Assembly (NCBI GenBank): GCA_027596035.1
Contig: JADGJA010000041.1
Coordinates: 1-60,901 of the forward strand
Source of the DNA: Thoreauomyces humboldtii
Lineage: Eukaryota > Chytridiomycota > Chytridiomycetes > Spizellomycetales > Powellomycetaceae
DNA: 60,901 nt
Reading direction: 5' to 3'
Positions 48,230 to 59,219 of this stretch are shown piece by piece (positions within the stretch are counted from its first letter, which is position 1; every line of letters starts with the position of its first letter). The position numbers and the translations under genes were made by a program. Under the pieces are notes generated by a model that was given only the letters and a program-made list of their open reading frames with translations, ran no database searches and was not told the DNA's origin.

Positions 48230-50353
48230 TCGTACGTTGTTCCGCGGCAAACCATATAAAGCGTGGAATCACGACGAGTGCCTGGAGTATAAGAAGCTGG
48301 GACGAGGTGTTGCTGCGCTCGTCGTCTGTTCCCGGTTGTCGGAATTTTGGACAGCTCCGTACTTTCGAGATCACATAGGCGCAAGGCACGAACCCACCGG
48401 TTCGTCTTACCCCTTTCACCAACTTGGCTACTCACCGAACTCTCGTCTCTGGAATGCCAAGCATTGCCTCATCCTGACGCACGTCCTGTATTCTTCCGCT
48501 GGTTCCGGGGATCGACGAAAAAGCCCGTAATCGCTCGATCCTCGTGCGCACTCCCGATGCTAGGTCATTGTGAGCGATCTCTATGCGCAGACCCAAGCTC
48601 TGGAATGACATCGTACCAGGTTCCCATCTTGGGGGGAGATTCCGGGACCGTTAACTCGGCTCAGCGGTGGAAAAGACCGGACCGGTATCGCGCCTCCCGG
48701 TATCGCCCGCGAAGCACCTCGTCCGAAGGGGAACGACGGGGCAAACTCACCAGCTGGTGTCCCCTGTGCGCAGGGCGAATGCTGGAACAAATGGTTACGG
48801 GCTGGGAAAGTCATAGATAATGCAAAAATGGAGCGAAGATAGAAAAGGCGCAAGGTCCAAACTCGAACGTGCGCAGCACTGCGTGCTTCAGCTTCCGCCT
48901 GGATTGAGCGTGAGAATTGCTGAGAAGGCACGCCCGAAAAGCAGTCATGCCCTTTGGGCATGGACGGTGGGTAATTCAGACGAAAGAGGAGGGAGACGGT
49001 ATGTTCTGACCGTGTCGCCTTATCTGTAAATCAAGCCCTATTTGCGTACACGGTACAGAAGGTAAGGCCAATTCTGTGAAGCTCTGCGAGACTGCAACTA
49101 ATCGTTACCAATCGTTACCAATCCTCCAATAGAAAGTCTTTTTTACTTGAGCCTAAACCTGCACTTTGGACTATCTTACACTGCTTGGGGATTGGCCCGC
49201 TCCCACACTTACATTACTCGGAAGGCTGCCACTTGCTTGAAGTTCTCTGACTGGGTTAGACTCGAAGCAAAGGCTGTCCTGAAGTGTCACTTCGATCGTA
49301 TGACGTCGAATCCAGACGGGTCCTCGCTCTAAGCTAATCCGATGTATCTATTGCTCCAGGGTCATTCAGAGTTTTTTGTTTACCGCAAACACTCGTCGCG
49401 AAAGTACAGGTTGCTTTGGCTGGTTTTTTGCTTACTCGACCACAGCACTGTGACAATGTGTGTTCGCCGAAAAACATCCATATGCTCCACTCCAAGAACT
49501 TGGATAGCTTGGGTACTTGCACAAAATCCATCGGTTAGTACCCAATCTTAAAGAGTAGGTTCATAGACATTCACCCTGGTCTCTGATAATGTCGTCAAGA
49601 CAGAGAGGTCAAGTCAGGCAAGAGCTCCATCGCTCTCAAGTCGCGGTCCTGCCCTGCCGAACAGGTTTGTTTACTCATTGCTTCGAACCTAAGACGACAC
49701 ACATCAGCGGCGAATTATAACTGCTTCTTTACATATCTCCTTTTCGTCGACCTTCGGACTCCAATTAATACGGGAAACTGTCTGCGTACATGTCGGCTTG
49801 CTGTAGCGGATAGCGGATAGCGGGTTGCGGGCGTTGCCAGCGGCATTTCGACAGCGATCATCCCAAGACGGTCTTTGCAGCTTTGCAGTGACCGTTGAAG
49901 CTGCAGTGGGTTCTAGTGCAGCTGCTCCAGGAGGACCGCACATAAGACATTAGCGCTTTTCGTGGGCAGACTTGTAAGTGCCATGAAGTCTGAATGCGAT
50001 CACAGAAAACATGCGAGAGGATCCATTCGCTGGAGCCTCATAAACGAAAGTGTGAAAAGGATGTTTTAGTGAAGAACAAGAAGGTGGGATTACACACAGG
50101 CGGCTCTACGCAAGGAAAATCTGCTTTCACGCTGTAAATGCGACATATCGAAGCAAGGCTCAGACAACACGAAGACGATAACAGGGATGGAGGGGAACAC
50201 AGCGGCAGTCAGCCGGACATGACGTTGGGAGTACAGCGGGAAGCGTCGAAAGGGAGGGAACGTGCTTGAACTCCGGGTGAGGATGATGGACTCCTGTAGG
50301 GTCAAGGTGAGTTTAGCTGGTTTAAAAGCTGTCGAACTAAGTATCAGTGCTTC

Positions 50354-52247
50354 TCACTTTCGAGATTGCAACGATGACAGGATAGATGAAGGCTTGATAG
50401 GCACAGGAGGCTTTCGATCGTTTCTTGGCGTTCCACTTGGAAGTTTAGCTTCTTGCGTCGTCCGACAGGCTGAGACCGAGGGGGAGGGCGACTGGCTGGT
50501 CCAAGACGCCAATCGAAACTCTTCCATCAAGGAGGCGGCCGAGACCGGGTCCAATTCCACGCCATCTCGACTGATCTTGACGGGCTTGTTGAAGTTCCAT
50601 GCATTTCGGACTTTTCTGACGGACGTGAAGTTGACGGGTTTAGTGGATCTCCATGAGATGCGGAACGGAGTGCCTGAGAACATCAGTGAGATGTGGAGTC
50701 TCTCCTTCAAGGAGGACGCTTTTGATTATACTAACCCCACTTGGCGACTTTTGCTTGGGCCGGAGGTCCTCCAGCTGCTTCGGCCAGCGTGGAAGCGAGT
50801 GGAGTGACGGGCGTCCATAAGACTTGGTTGGTGGCTTTAGCATCGATCAGGGATTCCATTCTGGAAGAGGTTGATGAAATTGGTAGTTCGCCTGAAGAAC
50901 CTTCGACACCTTGGGAGTTACCTGGCGAAGCCATAGAATTGACCGCTCTTATTCGCGCTGAATATCAGATACACATTGCGAGTTTTCTTGAATGCACCAG
51001 TAAGCTCGCTGAATGTGAAGACGGCCCAAGGAACCAGCTTACCTGAAAGGCCGCGTTCAGGACGAGCTCGTTCTTGGGTTGGGTGGCCCAGTATCCGTTT
51101 TTGCGCGAGAGTTCCAGATCGTCTTGAGTAAGAGACTTGAGGATGAAGTAGCGATCTTCCGGTCCACATTCCTCGTTCGCGGACGACGTGTCGTGGCCGT
51201 CGCGGCTCATGTGACTTTCGTCTTGCTTTGGAGGGGACACCGACGGGGAACTAGAGCTACTGCCACCTCGCATCTGAGTGATGATCGAAGCCGAACTGGA
51301 GGAGGAGCTGCTCGAAGACTTGCGCGACCGACTCCTTCGAGGGCGACATACGAGATTGCAACCTCTGAAATGGCGGTTGTTGAAGAGTTGAATAGTAGAT
51401 TCCAGTTCTTCGTGGGAAGCAAGGTTGATAAATGCGCAGCGAGAGGCATTCAGCACTGCGACGGACTGATGCGGACGAAAGGGGTTAGGGACTCGGTATC
51501 ATGCCGTCTCCGTTCCCACGGGGTCACCTGGATGTTGCAACCCTTGAAGAACGCTCGGATCTCGCTCTCGGTGACATCGGCCGGAAGATTTCCGACCCTT
51601 AATTACTTCCTGGTGAGTATAGCATTGCAGCGGAAGTGCGGCTTGAACCTCGATGCCTACCATACGGTCTTGGAAATTTCCGAATTCTGGCCGTCAACTT
51701 CAGCTGGCGACTTTCTCGAGAGCTGCCTACCAGCCTGAGCAGACAGAGTCCTCGAACGCTTTCTTGTTTGCTTGTTCTCGGGAAGAACCGCAGATCCTTC
51801 GTACGGCGGAGGAATGTACTGTGGCGTGAAAGGGCTTGCCACGAAGACAGGCGGCACAGGCGGAGGAATGAAGCTGCCGGAGATGACAGGATAAGCAGCA
51901 GTGATCGGCGGGTAAGCGTACATCACGGGTGACATGAAAGGCCAGGGATGAAGGACATCAGGCACGAAAGGCGGGTAGGTTGGTCCATTGCTGTAATCGA
52001 AGGTCGGCGGGTACTCTTCCAGAGTTGGAGGAGGGCTTGATGAGGGCCCTGGCCCGACCACCGACAGACTTGCTGAACGTCGATCGCTGATGCAGTCGTA
52101 GTCGGCAATGGTGGTGTTCATCGAGGGTACTTCTGCCCAGTCTGCCGATGCAGAACCATGAGCTGGAACGCTATGGCAGCGTCGGTCATCGTCCTTCAGG
52201 AAAGCGCTTGACCGAATTCGGTGGAGGTGGTCCTTGATGGGGTTCAT
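50354..52247 (-). CDS. RRM plus YTH domain m6A-reader-like protein
   Basis: Six exons (52247-51661, 51597-51528, 51465-51043, 50986-50922, 50860-50736, 50673-50354) total 1590 nt, 529 residues. A Pro/Tyr-rich disordered N-terminus is followed by an RRM rebuilt by splicing: SKTVWVGNLPADVTESEIRA, then SRCAFINLASHEELESTIQL and RHFRGCNLVCRPRR. After an SR/Ser-rich linker comes a YTH domain: DRYFILKSLTQDDLELSRKN, GYWATQPKNE, NVYLIFSANKSGQFYGFARM, VRNAWNFNKPVKISRDGVEL. YTH domains bind N6-methyladenosine RNA through an aromatic cage. The RRM+YTH order resembles fungal Mmi1/Pho92-related readers; an effect on mRNA decay or meiotic transcripts is inference. It is divergent to the SPATA4-like gene. 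Confidence 0.92.
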
Positions 52248-52995
52248 GGTCGAGCCTTTCCGGATAGCGCATCAGATGACCAAACGGCAGCGCTCATGCC
52301 TAGCAAAAGGCACTCATCTTACTTGTATGATATGGAATGGAATGCACGCTTGCGAAGGATATGCGGTTGCCATCGACGTACAGGATGCAAGAGCTTTCCT
52401 TGCTCGGCTTTTAAGAGCTAACGCAGCGGCGTCCTGGGATCTGGCTGTACGCTTCGTCATGTCGAGCAAGCGAGCGCCGCAAGGGCACGTTCCCGAAGCT
52501 CTGGGATCGCAACAAGGGCCTTGCGTTCAAAGAGCGCATGATGAAAGCCCGAAATGTTGGTCGATCGTGGGATGCGGCTGCCGCCTGGTCAAAAACGCCG
52601 CACTCCTTCACTTTGGGCCCGCCCCAGGGACAGTAGATGGGCCAATGTCTCAATGACCTCGATCAAGACGTACTGTCGACAACCCCTTTGCCCAGGTGCC
52701 CCACTCTTCGTCTACAAGCGACCTTGCCCATGCCGAAACGCTACGCAACAACGCACAGGACGGCCTGTTGTGGGCCCTCCCAACAGAGCGCCTCCACACG
52801 GCCGCTGTTTGTCCGTTTGTTACTTTTGCCGTTTACTCACTGACAGTGCGATGACTCCTCTAATTAGGTAATCAACGGAGACCTGTCGGAAAGATCCGAA
52901 CTTTCCTTCTCTCTCTCACTCTCTCACTCGCTTGCCACCACACTCACTCTTCAACTGTAAGGTCACCGTCCATATAACTTCCCGGAACATTCCTG
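52248..52995. promoter_or_regulatory. Divergent region YTH / SPATA4-like
   Basis: 748 bases separate the two start codons. A CTCTCTCTCACTCTCTCACTC pyrimidine tract (near 52908-52928) sits about 70 bases before the SPATA4-like ATG, a common fungal core-promoter feature. Open frames across the region are unsupported. Confidence 0.5.
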
Positions 52996-54111
52996 ATGGC
53001 CGGCCTACCTCGCGAAGTACTAAAGTGGCTGCAAGCCATGGATCTGTCAACTCCCGTCCGGAATCCAAAACGGTATCGGAAAAAAAACACGCTTGCTTCT
53101 CCCCCTCCTGGCGAACATCTGAACATCGCTTTTCATCCGCTTTCCAAGGGACTTTGCCAACGGTCAACTGGTGGGTGAGATCTTTGCCCGGTACTATCCA
53201 TCAGACAGCCTTCTCGGCGTCACACAGCTGTACACGGGAGATTCGACTGCTCAGAAGCAGAAGAACTGGGTATGCAGAGACAGAGAAGCCCATCCGACGA
53301 AAGGACTCTTGGGAAGCACAGGACTGAATCCTTCTTCTGTCAACAGGAGCATCTTGAGAAATGTAGGACGCTCCTTCCTTCCCCTTCGGGCCCTCATGGC
53401 GAATGGAAACCTCACCGGCGATAAAAAAACAGTCTTTCTAAGGCATGGCATCAAGATTCCGCATGAGGCCGTTCAAGCGGTGCAAGCGTGTCACGAGGAC
53501 GCGGCTGTGTTGTTCATCGCAAACCTGTATACACTTCTTACACGGAAGCGGTACGCGAGGAGCGAGAAGACACGTTCACGTCATCCAGACTGATGATTGG
53601 ATTAGGTTGCCGAGCGTAGCAAGCGGCGGGGAGCCCGTTCATCGAATCCAAAGTCTTCCACACTTTCAGCTTCCAACGACGACAAATCTGATTCACGGAG
53701 TGGACGGATCTCCGGCAAAAGTGAGGATGACCTATTTTTCTCTGGCCTTATGTGCACATGCTGAACCCTTCGGTCAAGGCGCAAGCGATTCTGGAAGCGC
53801 ATAGAGAGTACAAGGCCCGATTACGAGGTACAAAGGGCGAGGAACAGTACGAACGTATTTCCTTACCGCTCATGAGACTATTCTCATTGGTTCCAGCTCA
53901 ACAACATCAGAATACCCTTCAACCGCCATCCCCTCCTCCGCTCAACACGACCACACCAGCGCAGACGCAAGCGCCGGCTCCTCCTCTTTTGGGGAATCTT
54001 GCCGAGAAGTACTCTATGCTGACGCATCCTCACGCGGCCTTCCGGATCGGCTCGGCAGGTCCCGCATCGTTGCCTATCCAGCATATCCACGTGCATCAGA
54101 ATGCCACCTGA
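52996..54111 (+). CDS. SPATA4-like CH-domain (flagellar) protein
   Basis: Seven exons (52996-53072, 53149-53269, 53347-53362, 53433-53550, 53606-53720, 53779-53827, 53897-54111) total 711 nt, 236 residues. The N-terminal CH-like domain MAGLPREVLKWLQAMDLSTP, KRDFANGQLVGEIFARYYPS, NWEHLEKFFLRHGIKIPHEA and LYTLLTRK matches SPATA4/CLAMP-type proteins almost block for block; exon 3 is only 16 nt. The C-terminal half is shorter and Pro/Gln-rich. Relatives bind microtubules and occur in flagellated cells, so the gene suggests zoospores. Exons 5 and 6 rest on phase and the KAQAILEAHREYKARLR helix and are less certain. Confidence 0.85.
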
Positions 54112-54252
54112 TGGAACGAATGCGACCTTTCCGCACGACAGGATAGGAAGACATGCTCTTTTGAATGACATCTTGAGGTCCGCGTATGGCGTGTCTGGCT
54201 TCGCTCCTTCCGCGTTTCGTCAGCTCATGTATCTTGCGGTATTCACACTCGT

Positions 54253-55698
54253 TCACGAAGCGGTGATACGCCGAATGTCATCCTGCACGATCGCAATGTC
54301 TCGCATGACGTTCGAGTACACCCGTACGATGCGTGAAAAGTCGTCCCCTACGTGCGCATACTGGACAAGCTGGGCATCCGCCGCGGCGGATCGCTCTTCC
54401 AGGGAGGACTTTAGGTCATCGAGAGATTGTCTGTGCGAAAATATGAAGTGTTTTAGTTTGGCAGGGGCACTTCCATTCGGCAAGAGGAGTACTGCAAAGC
54501 ACCTTGTCTTTCGCAGATCCTCAGCTTCGCTTCCCTCAGAGATACCCAGGAGCAGCTCTGCATTGAGGCACCTGAGTTTCTAACATTTAGTCCGATAATC
54601 TGGGCCGGAATCGCATTTACCAGGCCTTACCTGAGCTTGAGGTGCGCATTCTCGACGATGGCACCGAAACAGTTCAGGAAAGCCGCATGGCTCTCCGGTT
54701 CCAGGTCGCACTTGTGGGTTGCCACCAACGTCCAGAGCGTTCGAAGTGCACTGGACCATTTCTGTATGTGGACCAAATGGTCACGTGTCTTTTCTGGCAA
54801 GTACAAGTTGTGATGTCCGCGCACACCTGCAGATAGCTTTGAAATCGACATGCTGTTTCTATCTTTAAACGTGCGGCTTCGGCGCACTTCTCAGCAGTAG
54901 CAGCTCGACGCTCTCGTATGATGCCGGGGAGGCCTCGTGCTTTTGATGCGTCAAGTCGAGAGCCTGTGTCAACAAAGAGATGAGCTGTAAGGCAAATGGC
55001 AGGGAGAGAAAGGCTGTCACTTACCAGCGCCACCGGGCTTGGCAGTAAGATGTGCGGGAGAGTGAAATGTTCTCGCCAAAGTAGCACATCGACCCTCCAG
55101 TCGTCGCTCCACCTCGTCGAGCAGCATCCTTCGAAGTTCATCAGGACACTGAAAGCATCCGAGCGTCAACAGAATGTGTCTTCTTCAAACCGCATGAGGT
55201 CCCTCCTTACATGTATCTCCGCAACCGAATGCTCCAACGTCTCCCACTTTCCGACGTCGAGACCCAACGGAGCCGCGCAGAACCCGTCCCCGGTCGTAGG
55301 GATCTTCCGGAGCATCTCGCGGGTCTCCGCGGATCGCAACAGTCTCTGGAGAGGCTCTCCAGTCTGCTAGCAACTCTAGGGCTTAGTTACACGTGGTCAA
55401 ACTCCCGCTCGAGAAGTTCACAGGTTTCCCCCACCGACCACTGCTGCTGAGCCTCCGGAACCGTCGGCTACTTCTGGCGAGAGACCATCCAGTGCAACGT
55501 CCGAGACTTGTTGGTACAGGAGTTGGAGTTCGAGGTATCTTCGCCTGGCTTGTACGAACTGGGAAACGAATTGCCAAGTGAGCTGCGTGCCATTGCAAGG
55601 TATACTTGAGTGCGTGCCCTCACCTTTCTCGGGGAAGCCGGTAATTGCTTGCTGCATATCTCCGTGAGCAGTCCTTCTCGGTCTAGCTGGGAAACCAT
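54253..55698 (-). CDS. HAUS4-like augmin subunit (5' exons partly unresolved)
   Basis: Secure exons are 55366-55211, 55148-55025, 54963-54827, 54761-54631, 54571-54503 and 54428-54253, all joining in phase. They encode QRLLRSAETREMLRKIP, CPDELRRMLLDEVERRLEGR, a helical region and a final coiled coil (EDLRKTRQSLDDLKSSLEER), following the order of HAUS4. The proposed first exon at ATG 55698 encodes LDREGLLTEICSKQLPASPR; human HAUS4 has VCSKQLPPC at the same place. Between about 55610 and 55366 helices such as LTWQFVSQFVQARRRYLELQ are clear, but the reading frame changes and candidate introns are only 25-60 nt, so the model is open there. Augmin recruits gamma-tubulin to spindle microtubules. 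Confidence 0.7.
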
Positions 55699-56415
55699 TC
55701 TTTGAGGGCTCAACTATTACCGGCACACGCAGTTTCGCCCGGTGCCAAAGTGGTTGGGCCTAGGATCATGACAAGGTGAAAATCGGACTCGAGCGGACAC
55801 GCACCCTACCGGTACACAATTCTTTTGGACAGCGACCAGCACTTGCTTTCGGGGGGTGAGTCATCCGTTCGCAGAGGTCCATCCGTCCGCTGCGACTCGT
55901 TGCATCTTCTCACTCTCCTCGGATGTCTTCTTGCACCACTCTGCTCAAGCTCTGATGGCGCGATGGACGGACGAGGATCGGGTGTAATGTTTAGGATTAG
56001 CGGATTCAAACCCAGTGCACTGAGTGTACAGCGCGGGAAATGAGTAAGCGCGCTGATCGATGTCCTCGAACATCGGTTTGCAAAGAAAAGTTCGCTAGCA
56101 TGAGACGAAGGTGCAAGGTGCTTTCGAAAAGGCGGTGAGTTCTTTTTCACACGGGAAACGCACTGTCAGTGAAGGATAAGGGAAGAACGCTCGTTGCCCT
56201 ACAGTGTGGTTGGCTGTCAGAGTGCTGCCCCTGTTTGTTGAAAGCAAGTACCGAGAATGTCATACCGGATCAGGGGCTGGTGCTCGTGGTTGCGGCGTGG
56301 GCTGGGGCTTGTTCCAGGAAAGGTATGTGTGATCCCCCAGTTTCCTAGAGTTGGACAGCGTTCAAGCTCCACTCCTGACCTTGCGCCCTGGCGGGATGTT
56401 AAAACAGGACGGCGC
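55699..56415. other. Intergenic region HAUS4-CDC50
   Basis: 717 bases between two minus-strand genes, holding the CDC50 3' region and the HAUS4 promoter. No gene or repeat was recognised. A tRNA-like B-box match near 56004 was rejected. Confidence 0.4.
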
Positions 56416-57673
56416 TCACCTCGGTTTGACCATGTGGCGGGCCAGGAAGGCCATACCCAGGATCCAGCATACGCAGCCCACCAATGCGTAAGACGAGGCA
56501 AGGAACGAGTTCTTCCCGCCCAGAAGCGAAGCCGTGGAGATGGCTATGCCTTTCGTTCCACCGAACTTGTTCACGTCGAACGTGTCGTGAATGGTGATCG
56601 TCCAGGTTCCCGGACCGAGAACTTTGTCCGAGTTCTTTCCCCAGGGTTTCCGGAACGTCGGCAGCGCAGCCGTGCGCATCCAGACCTGGTATCGCTCCCA
56701 CGTGTTGAGGTTGGGCAGGTTCGTGCTGTTGTACCCATTGGCCCATTTCGGCCATGCGGTCTGCCACATGGGAGGTGGCACCAGCGTAGCGGCGAGGTCG
56801 CTTTCGGAAAGTGTGGTAGCCCACTTTGTTGGCTGGAATCGGTCTTTGTCGGACGGCCAGCTGATTCCCGTTTCGCCGAAATCGTAGGTTGCTCCTGTCG
56901 AGCAGTCGGATGATGCGCATGTCAATCCAGAGATTTCGTCTGTCGTGTGATCAAAAACAATCAGCCAGATTGAAATGAACGCAGGTTGAGGTTCCATCGC
57001 ATTACCCGAGAACATCGAATTGGAGATCAAACCGCACGGATAGTACATTGCGTTGGCGTTGGCCGTGAGACCGGTGCCATTCAAGGATATAACGGTGCCA
57101 GCTGGCGGATTTGCCAACGGCGCGCAGCCGGTAGAGGAGAGGGGTGCCGCATTGCCCACAAGCTGACCTGCATCGAACGATTTGACGTATTTCCGATGGT
57201 TTTGATAAAAGTTTGTCAATCGATAGTACATGAAAACCGGAGGTTGAAAGCTGGACGGGATTTGAAACGTGATGGTGCAGTTCGAACTAGCGGCATCCCA
57301 CGTCCAGGATGTTATGGGCGGTGCGGAGGCTCCCCCGTATTTGCAGTTCGTATAGTCGAACACCAGCTCCGTCACCTGAGCCATAGTCGCGGATGTGTTC
57401 AGTGCCAGGGGAATCTTTTTTTCCCTCAACATGATGCCTCACCTTGTTATTTGCAACATGCAGCGCGATGGCAATGGGGATGAACACTAGTCCCACCAAG
57501 AAGTACGCTGGAAGTACGACCTTTGGCGCAAGTACCGGTTGCCATGCCTTCAGTCGTTGCTGCTTGTATGCGGTGTCTGCGGACGAGAACAGAAGTGATG
57601 AGACGGAGCACTCGTTGAGGCGAAGGGTCGATCGCCTACCAGCTGGTCTCCTAGATTGTCTGTGGTCTGCCAT
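56416..57673 (-). CDS. CDC50: CDC50/LEM3 family P4-ATPase chaperone subunit
   Basis: Four exons (57673-57640, 57576-57443, 57375-57006, 56939-56416) sum to 1062 nt, 353 residues. After splicing the N-terminus reads RRPADTAYKQQRLKAWQPVL, the hallmark of the family, followed by membrane helix 1 (VLPAYFLVGLVFIPIAIAL). The ectodomain has VFMYYRLTNFYQNHRKYVKS, MYYPCGLISNSMFSDEI, and conserved Cys pairs and N-glycosylation sites; membrane helix 2 is SSYALVGCVCWILGMAFLA. The protein is the obligate partner of phospholipid flippases. The 66-nt intron after MFS is stop-free and in frame, encoding a hydrophobic stretch if retained; splicing restores the NSMFSD motif. Confidence 0.95.
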
Positions 57674-57820
57674 GGTTGCAGTGGGAGGTGGAAAGCATGA
57701 TACCCGTACGTACAAGCCGAAGACTACCAAAACGCGGGACGAAGATTTACATAAGCCCCGCCTCTGTCGAGAATAACCCCTGGTGGCAGCCCTGACAGAG
57801 CTTTTGGCTCACCTTTAGAC

Positions 57821-59137
57821 ATGCTCGTCCTGGAACCTCGCCGAACTGAGCGACACCCTATTGCTCTAGCTGTGTCTCCCCGAACTGGGCTGTCTGGCGC
57901 ATATGATTGGTACTATCAGGCGAGCAACCAATCTCTGACAGCAACGATACATGTCCTGGTGGAAAATGATATCATGGCTGCACCAAACTACAACACGGCA
58001 CCAGACACCACCGAAGACTTGCTCCTCTTTTTGGATCGCTTTTTCGCAAAGTCGGTCGTTAGCGCCGTGAACGAGACCCTGGACGTTCTCGCACCGGCCG
58101 GACAAGCTTTAGTATATAGCCGAGGACAGATTGCTCTTGACATCCTCGATGACGTTTCTACCTCGTACCTGGCTCAACGCGCTTCGTTTTCCGCGGTCTC
58201 GACCGGCGGCGAAGATGGCGGCTGGAACGTTGTCGGCAATGGTGGTCGCACACAACCTTTAAAACCATCCTCTCGAGTGCGAGTGAGAATTCGCAGGACG
58301 AGGACGGGACAGCGGAACGGGGGCGCTCAGGAGGCAGAGGTCGGGGAGGGCGAGCAGGCCGGGGATCACGGGGTGGAGGCAGTGGTTGGCGATCTTTTGC
58401 TCTTGATCGCTCGGCCCACGGCAAATTCTTCGAGGAGGCGCTCTCTGTCCCGGTCAACATCACTGCTTTCGCCACGTCGGAAGACGGCAAAAAGCGTAGG
58501 AACACGGTTCTTGAGGAGCGTGCCCGTCTCTTTGTGGAAACAGTCGCCATATCCACCCGAACTCAAAACTTTTATGACCCATGCGACCCATGCGGCAGTG
58601 GTCGGGGAGGCACATTGGGCCGATGACAATATCGTAAGGAGAAACTGTCCCGCGCCGATTCACGTAGAGATTGGCGCAACAGAAACTGTTTCAATCCTTG
58701 TCAGCCTTTGCGAACCAGAAGATCTTGAAAGGATCAGATCTTCGCGACCCATGCGACCCATGCGACCCATGCGGCAGTTCGATCTTGATCCTGCGGTCCT
58801 TCACGGAGAGCAACCGCCCCCCGGACGATCTAATCCGTTCAAGATCTGTTGGTTCGAAGAGGCTGACGAGGATTGGAACAGTTTCTGTTGCGCCAATCTC
58901 TACGTGAATCGGCGCGGGTCAGTTTCTCCTTACGACATTGTCATCGGCCCAATGAGCTACCCCGATGTGGCGAAGCGAACGCTTGTTGGGCGATGCGAGC
59001 CAGTAGGACTGGTCCAGGTTGCTTCCTATCTCAATCGGCGATGGACTGGTGCGGGTCTGGGGTTACCACTGTTTACGAGGAACAGCGGAGTGGAAACGAC
59101 GGTTCGTAAATCGCCAGTCCATCGCCGATTGAGATAG
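57821..59137 (+). CDS. Doubtful orphan ORF running into inverted repeats
   Basis: A 438-codon frame opens at ATG 57821, with a second in-frame ATG at 57974. Residues 52-130 look protein-like (TTEDLLLFLDRFFAKSVVSA, GQIALDILDDVSTSYLAQRA), the next 80 are Arg/Gly-rich and the last 180 lie in the long inverted repeats, so they are probably not original coding sequence. No family was recognised and no intron improves the frame. It is divergent to CDC50. It may be a real gene whose 3' end was replaced by the repeat insertion, or a chance frame. Confidence 0.3.
   Translation: MLVLEPRRTERHPIALAVSPRTGLSGAYDWYYQASNQSLTATIHVLVENDIMAAPNYNTAPDTTEDLLLFLDRFFAKSVVSAVNETLDVLAPAGQALVYSRGQIALDILDDVSTSYLAQRASFSAVSTGGEDGGWNVVGNGGRTQPLKPSSRVRVRIRRTRTGQRNGGAQEAEVGEGEQAGDHGVEAVVGDLLLLIARPTANSSRRRSLSRSTSLLSPRRKTAKSVGTRFLRSVPVSLWKQSPYPPELKTFMTHATHAAVVGEAHWADDNIVRRNCPAPIHVEIGATETVSILVSLCEPEDLERIRSSRPMRPMRPMRQFDLDPAVLHGEQPPPGRSNPFKICWFEEADEDWNSFCCANLYVNRRGSVSPYDIVIGPMSYPDVAKRTLVGRCEPVGLVQVASYLNRRWTGAGLGLPLFTRNSGVETTVRKSPVHRRLR
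58613..58954. repeat. Long inverted repeat A (128-bp arms)
   Basis: Arms at 58613-58740 and 58827-58954 are reverse complements, with about ten mismatches counted by eye. The 86-nt loop contains three GCGACCCAT 9-mers; another copy of the same 9-mer array lies just outside the left arm (58576-58594). The outer ends are CATTGGGCCGATGACAA. Confidence 0.88.
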
Positions 59138-59219
59138 GAAAGCAACCTGGACAAGTCCCACTGGCTTGCATCGCCCAACAAGTTGATTCGCCACATCGGG
59201 GTAGCTCATTGGGCCGATG
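58942..59219. repeat. Long inverted repeat B (about 108-bp arms), overlapping A
   Basis: Arms at about 58942-59051 and 59112-59219 are reverse complements with few substitutions and small indels; the loop is about 60 nt. Its outer ends carry the same GGCCCAATG/CATTGGGCC motif as repeat A, and the left arm overlaps the right end of A by 13 bp. Confidence 0.88.

Larger units (their letters stand above)
44760..50353. other. 5.6-kb gene-poor, repeat-rich island
   Basis: No frame here has recognisable family similarity. From 45290 to 45730 pyrimidine-rich stretches alternate with related short segments (AGGTCTTYCAGATG near 45408 and 45704), like decayed or duplicated exons. From 46500 to 47000 lie three intron-like 50-nt units; from 47400 to 47890 lies a minisatellite that stays open on the minus strand (encoding e.g. 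SPSPSRLPCRRYFRLVADLE); at 48191 lies a 13-bp tandem repeat. The stretch 48300-50350 shows nothing clear. Whether any transcript is made is unknown. Confidence 0.5.

Noticed and set aside
46601..48422. Two minus-strand frames of 217 and 384 codons
   Set aside because: They follow the repeat arrays and change composition with them; without transcripts I describe repeats, not genes.
55990..56040. Possible tRNA B-box (GGTTTGAATCC on the minus strand)
   Set aside because: No A-box or foldable cloverleaf was found around it.
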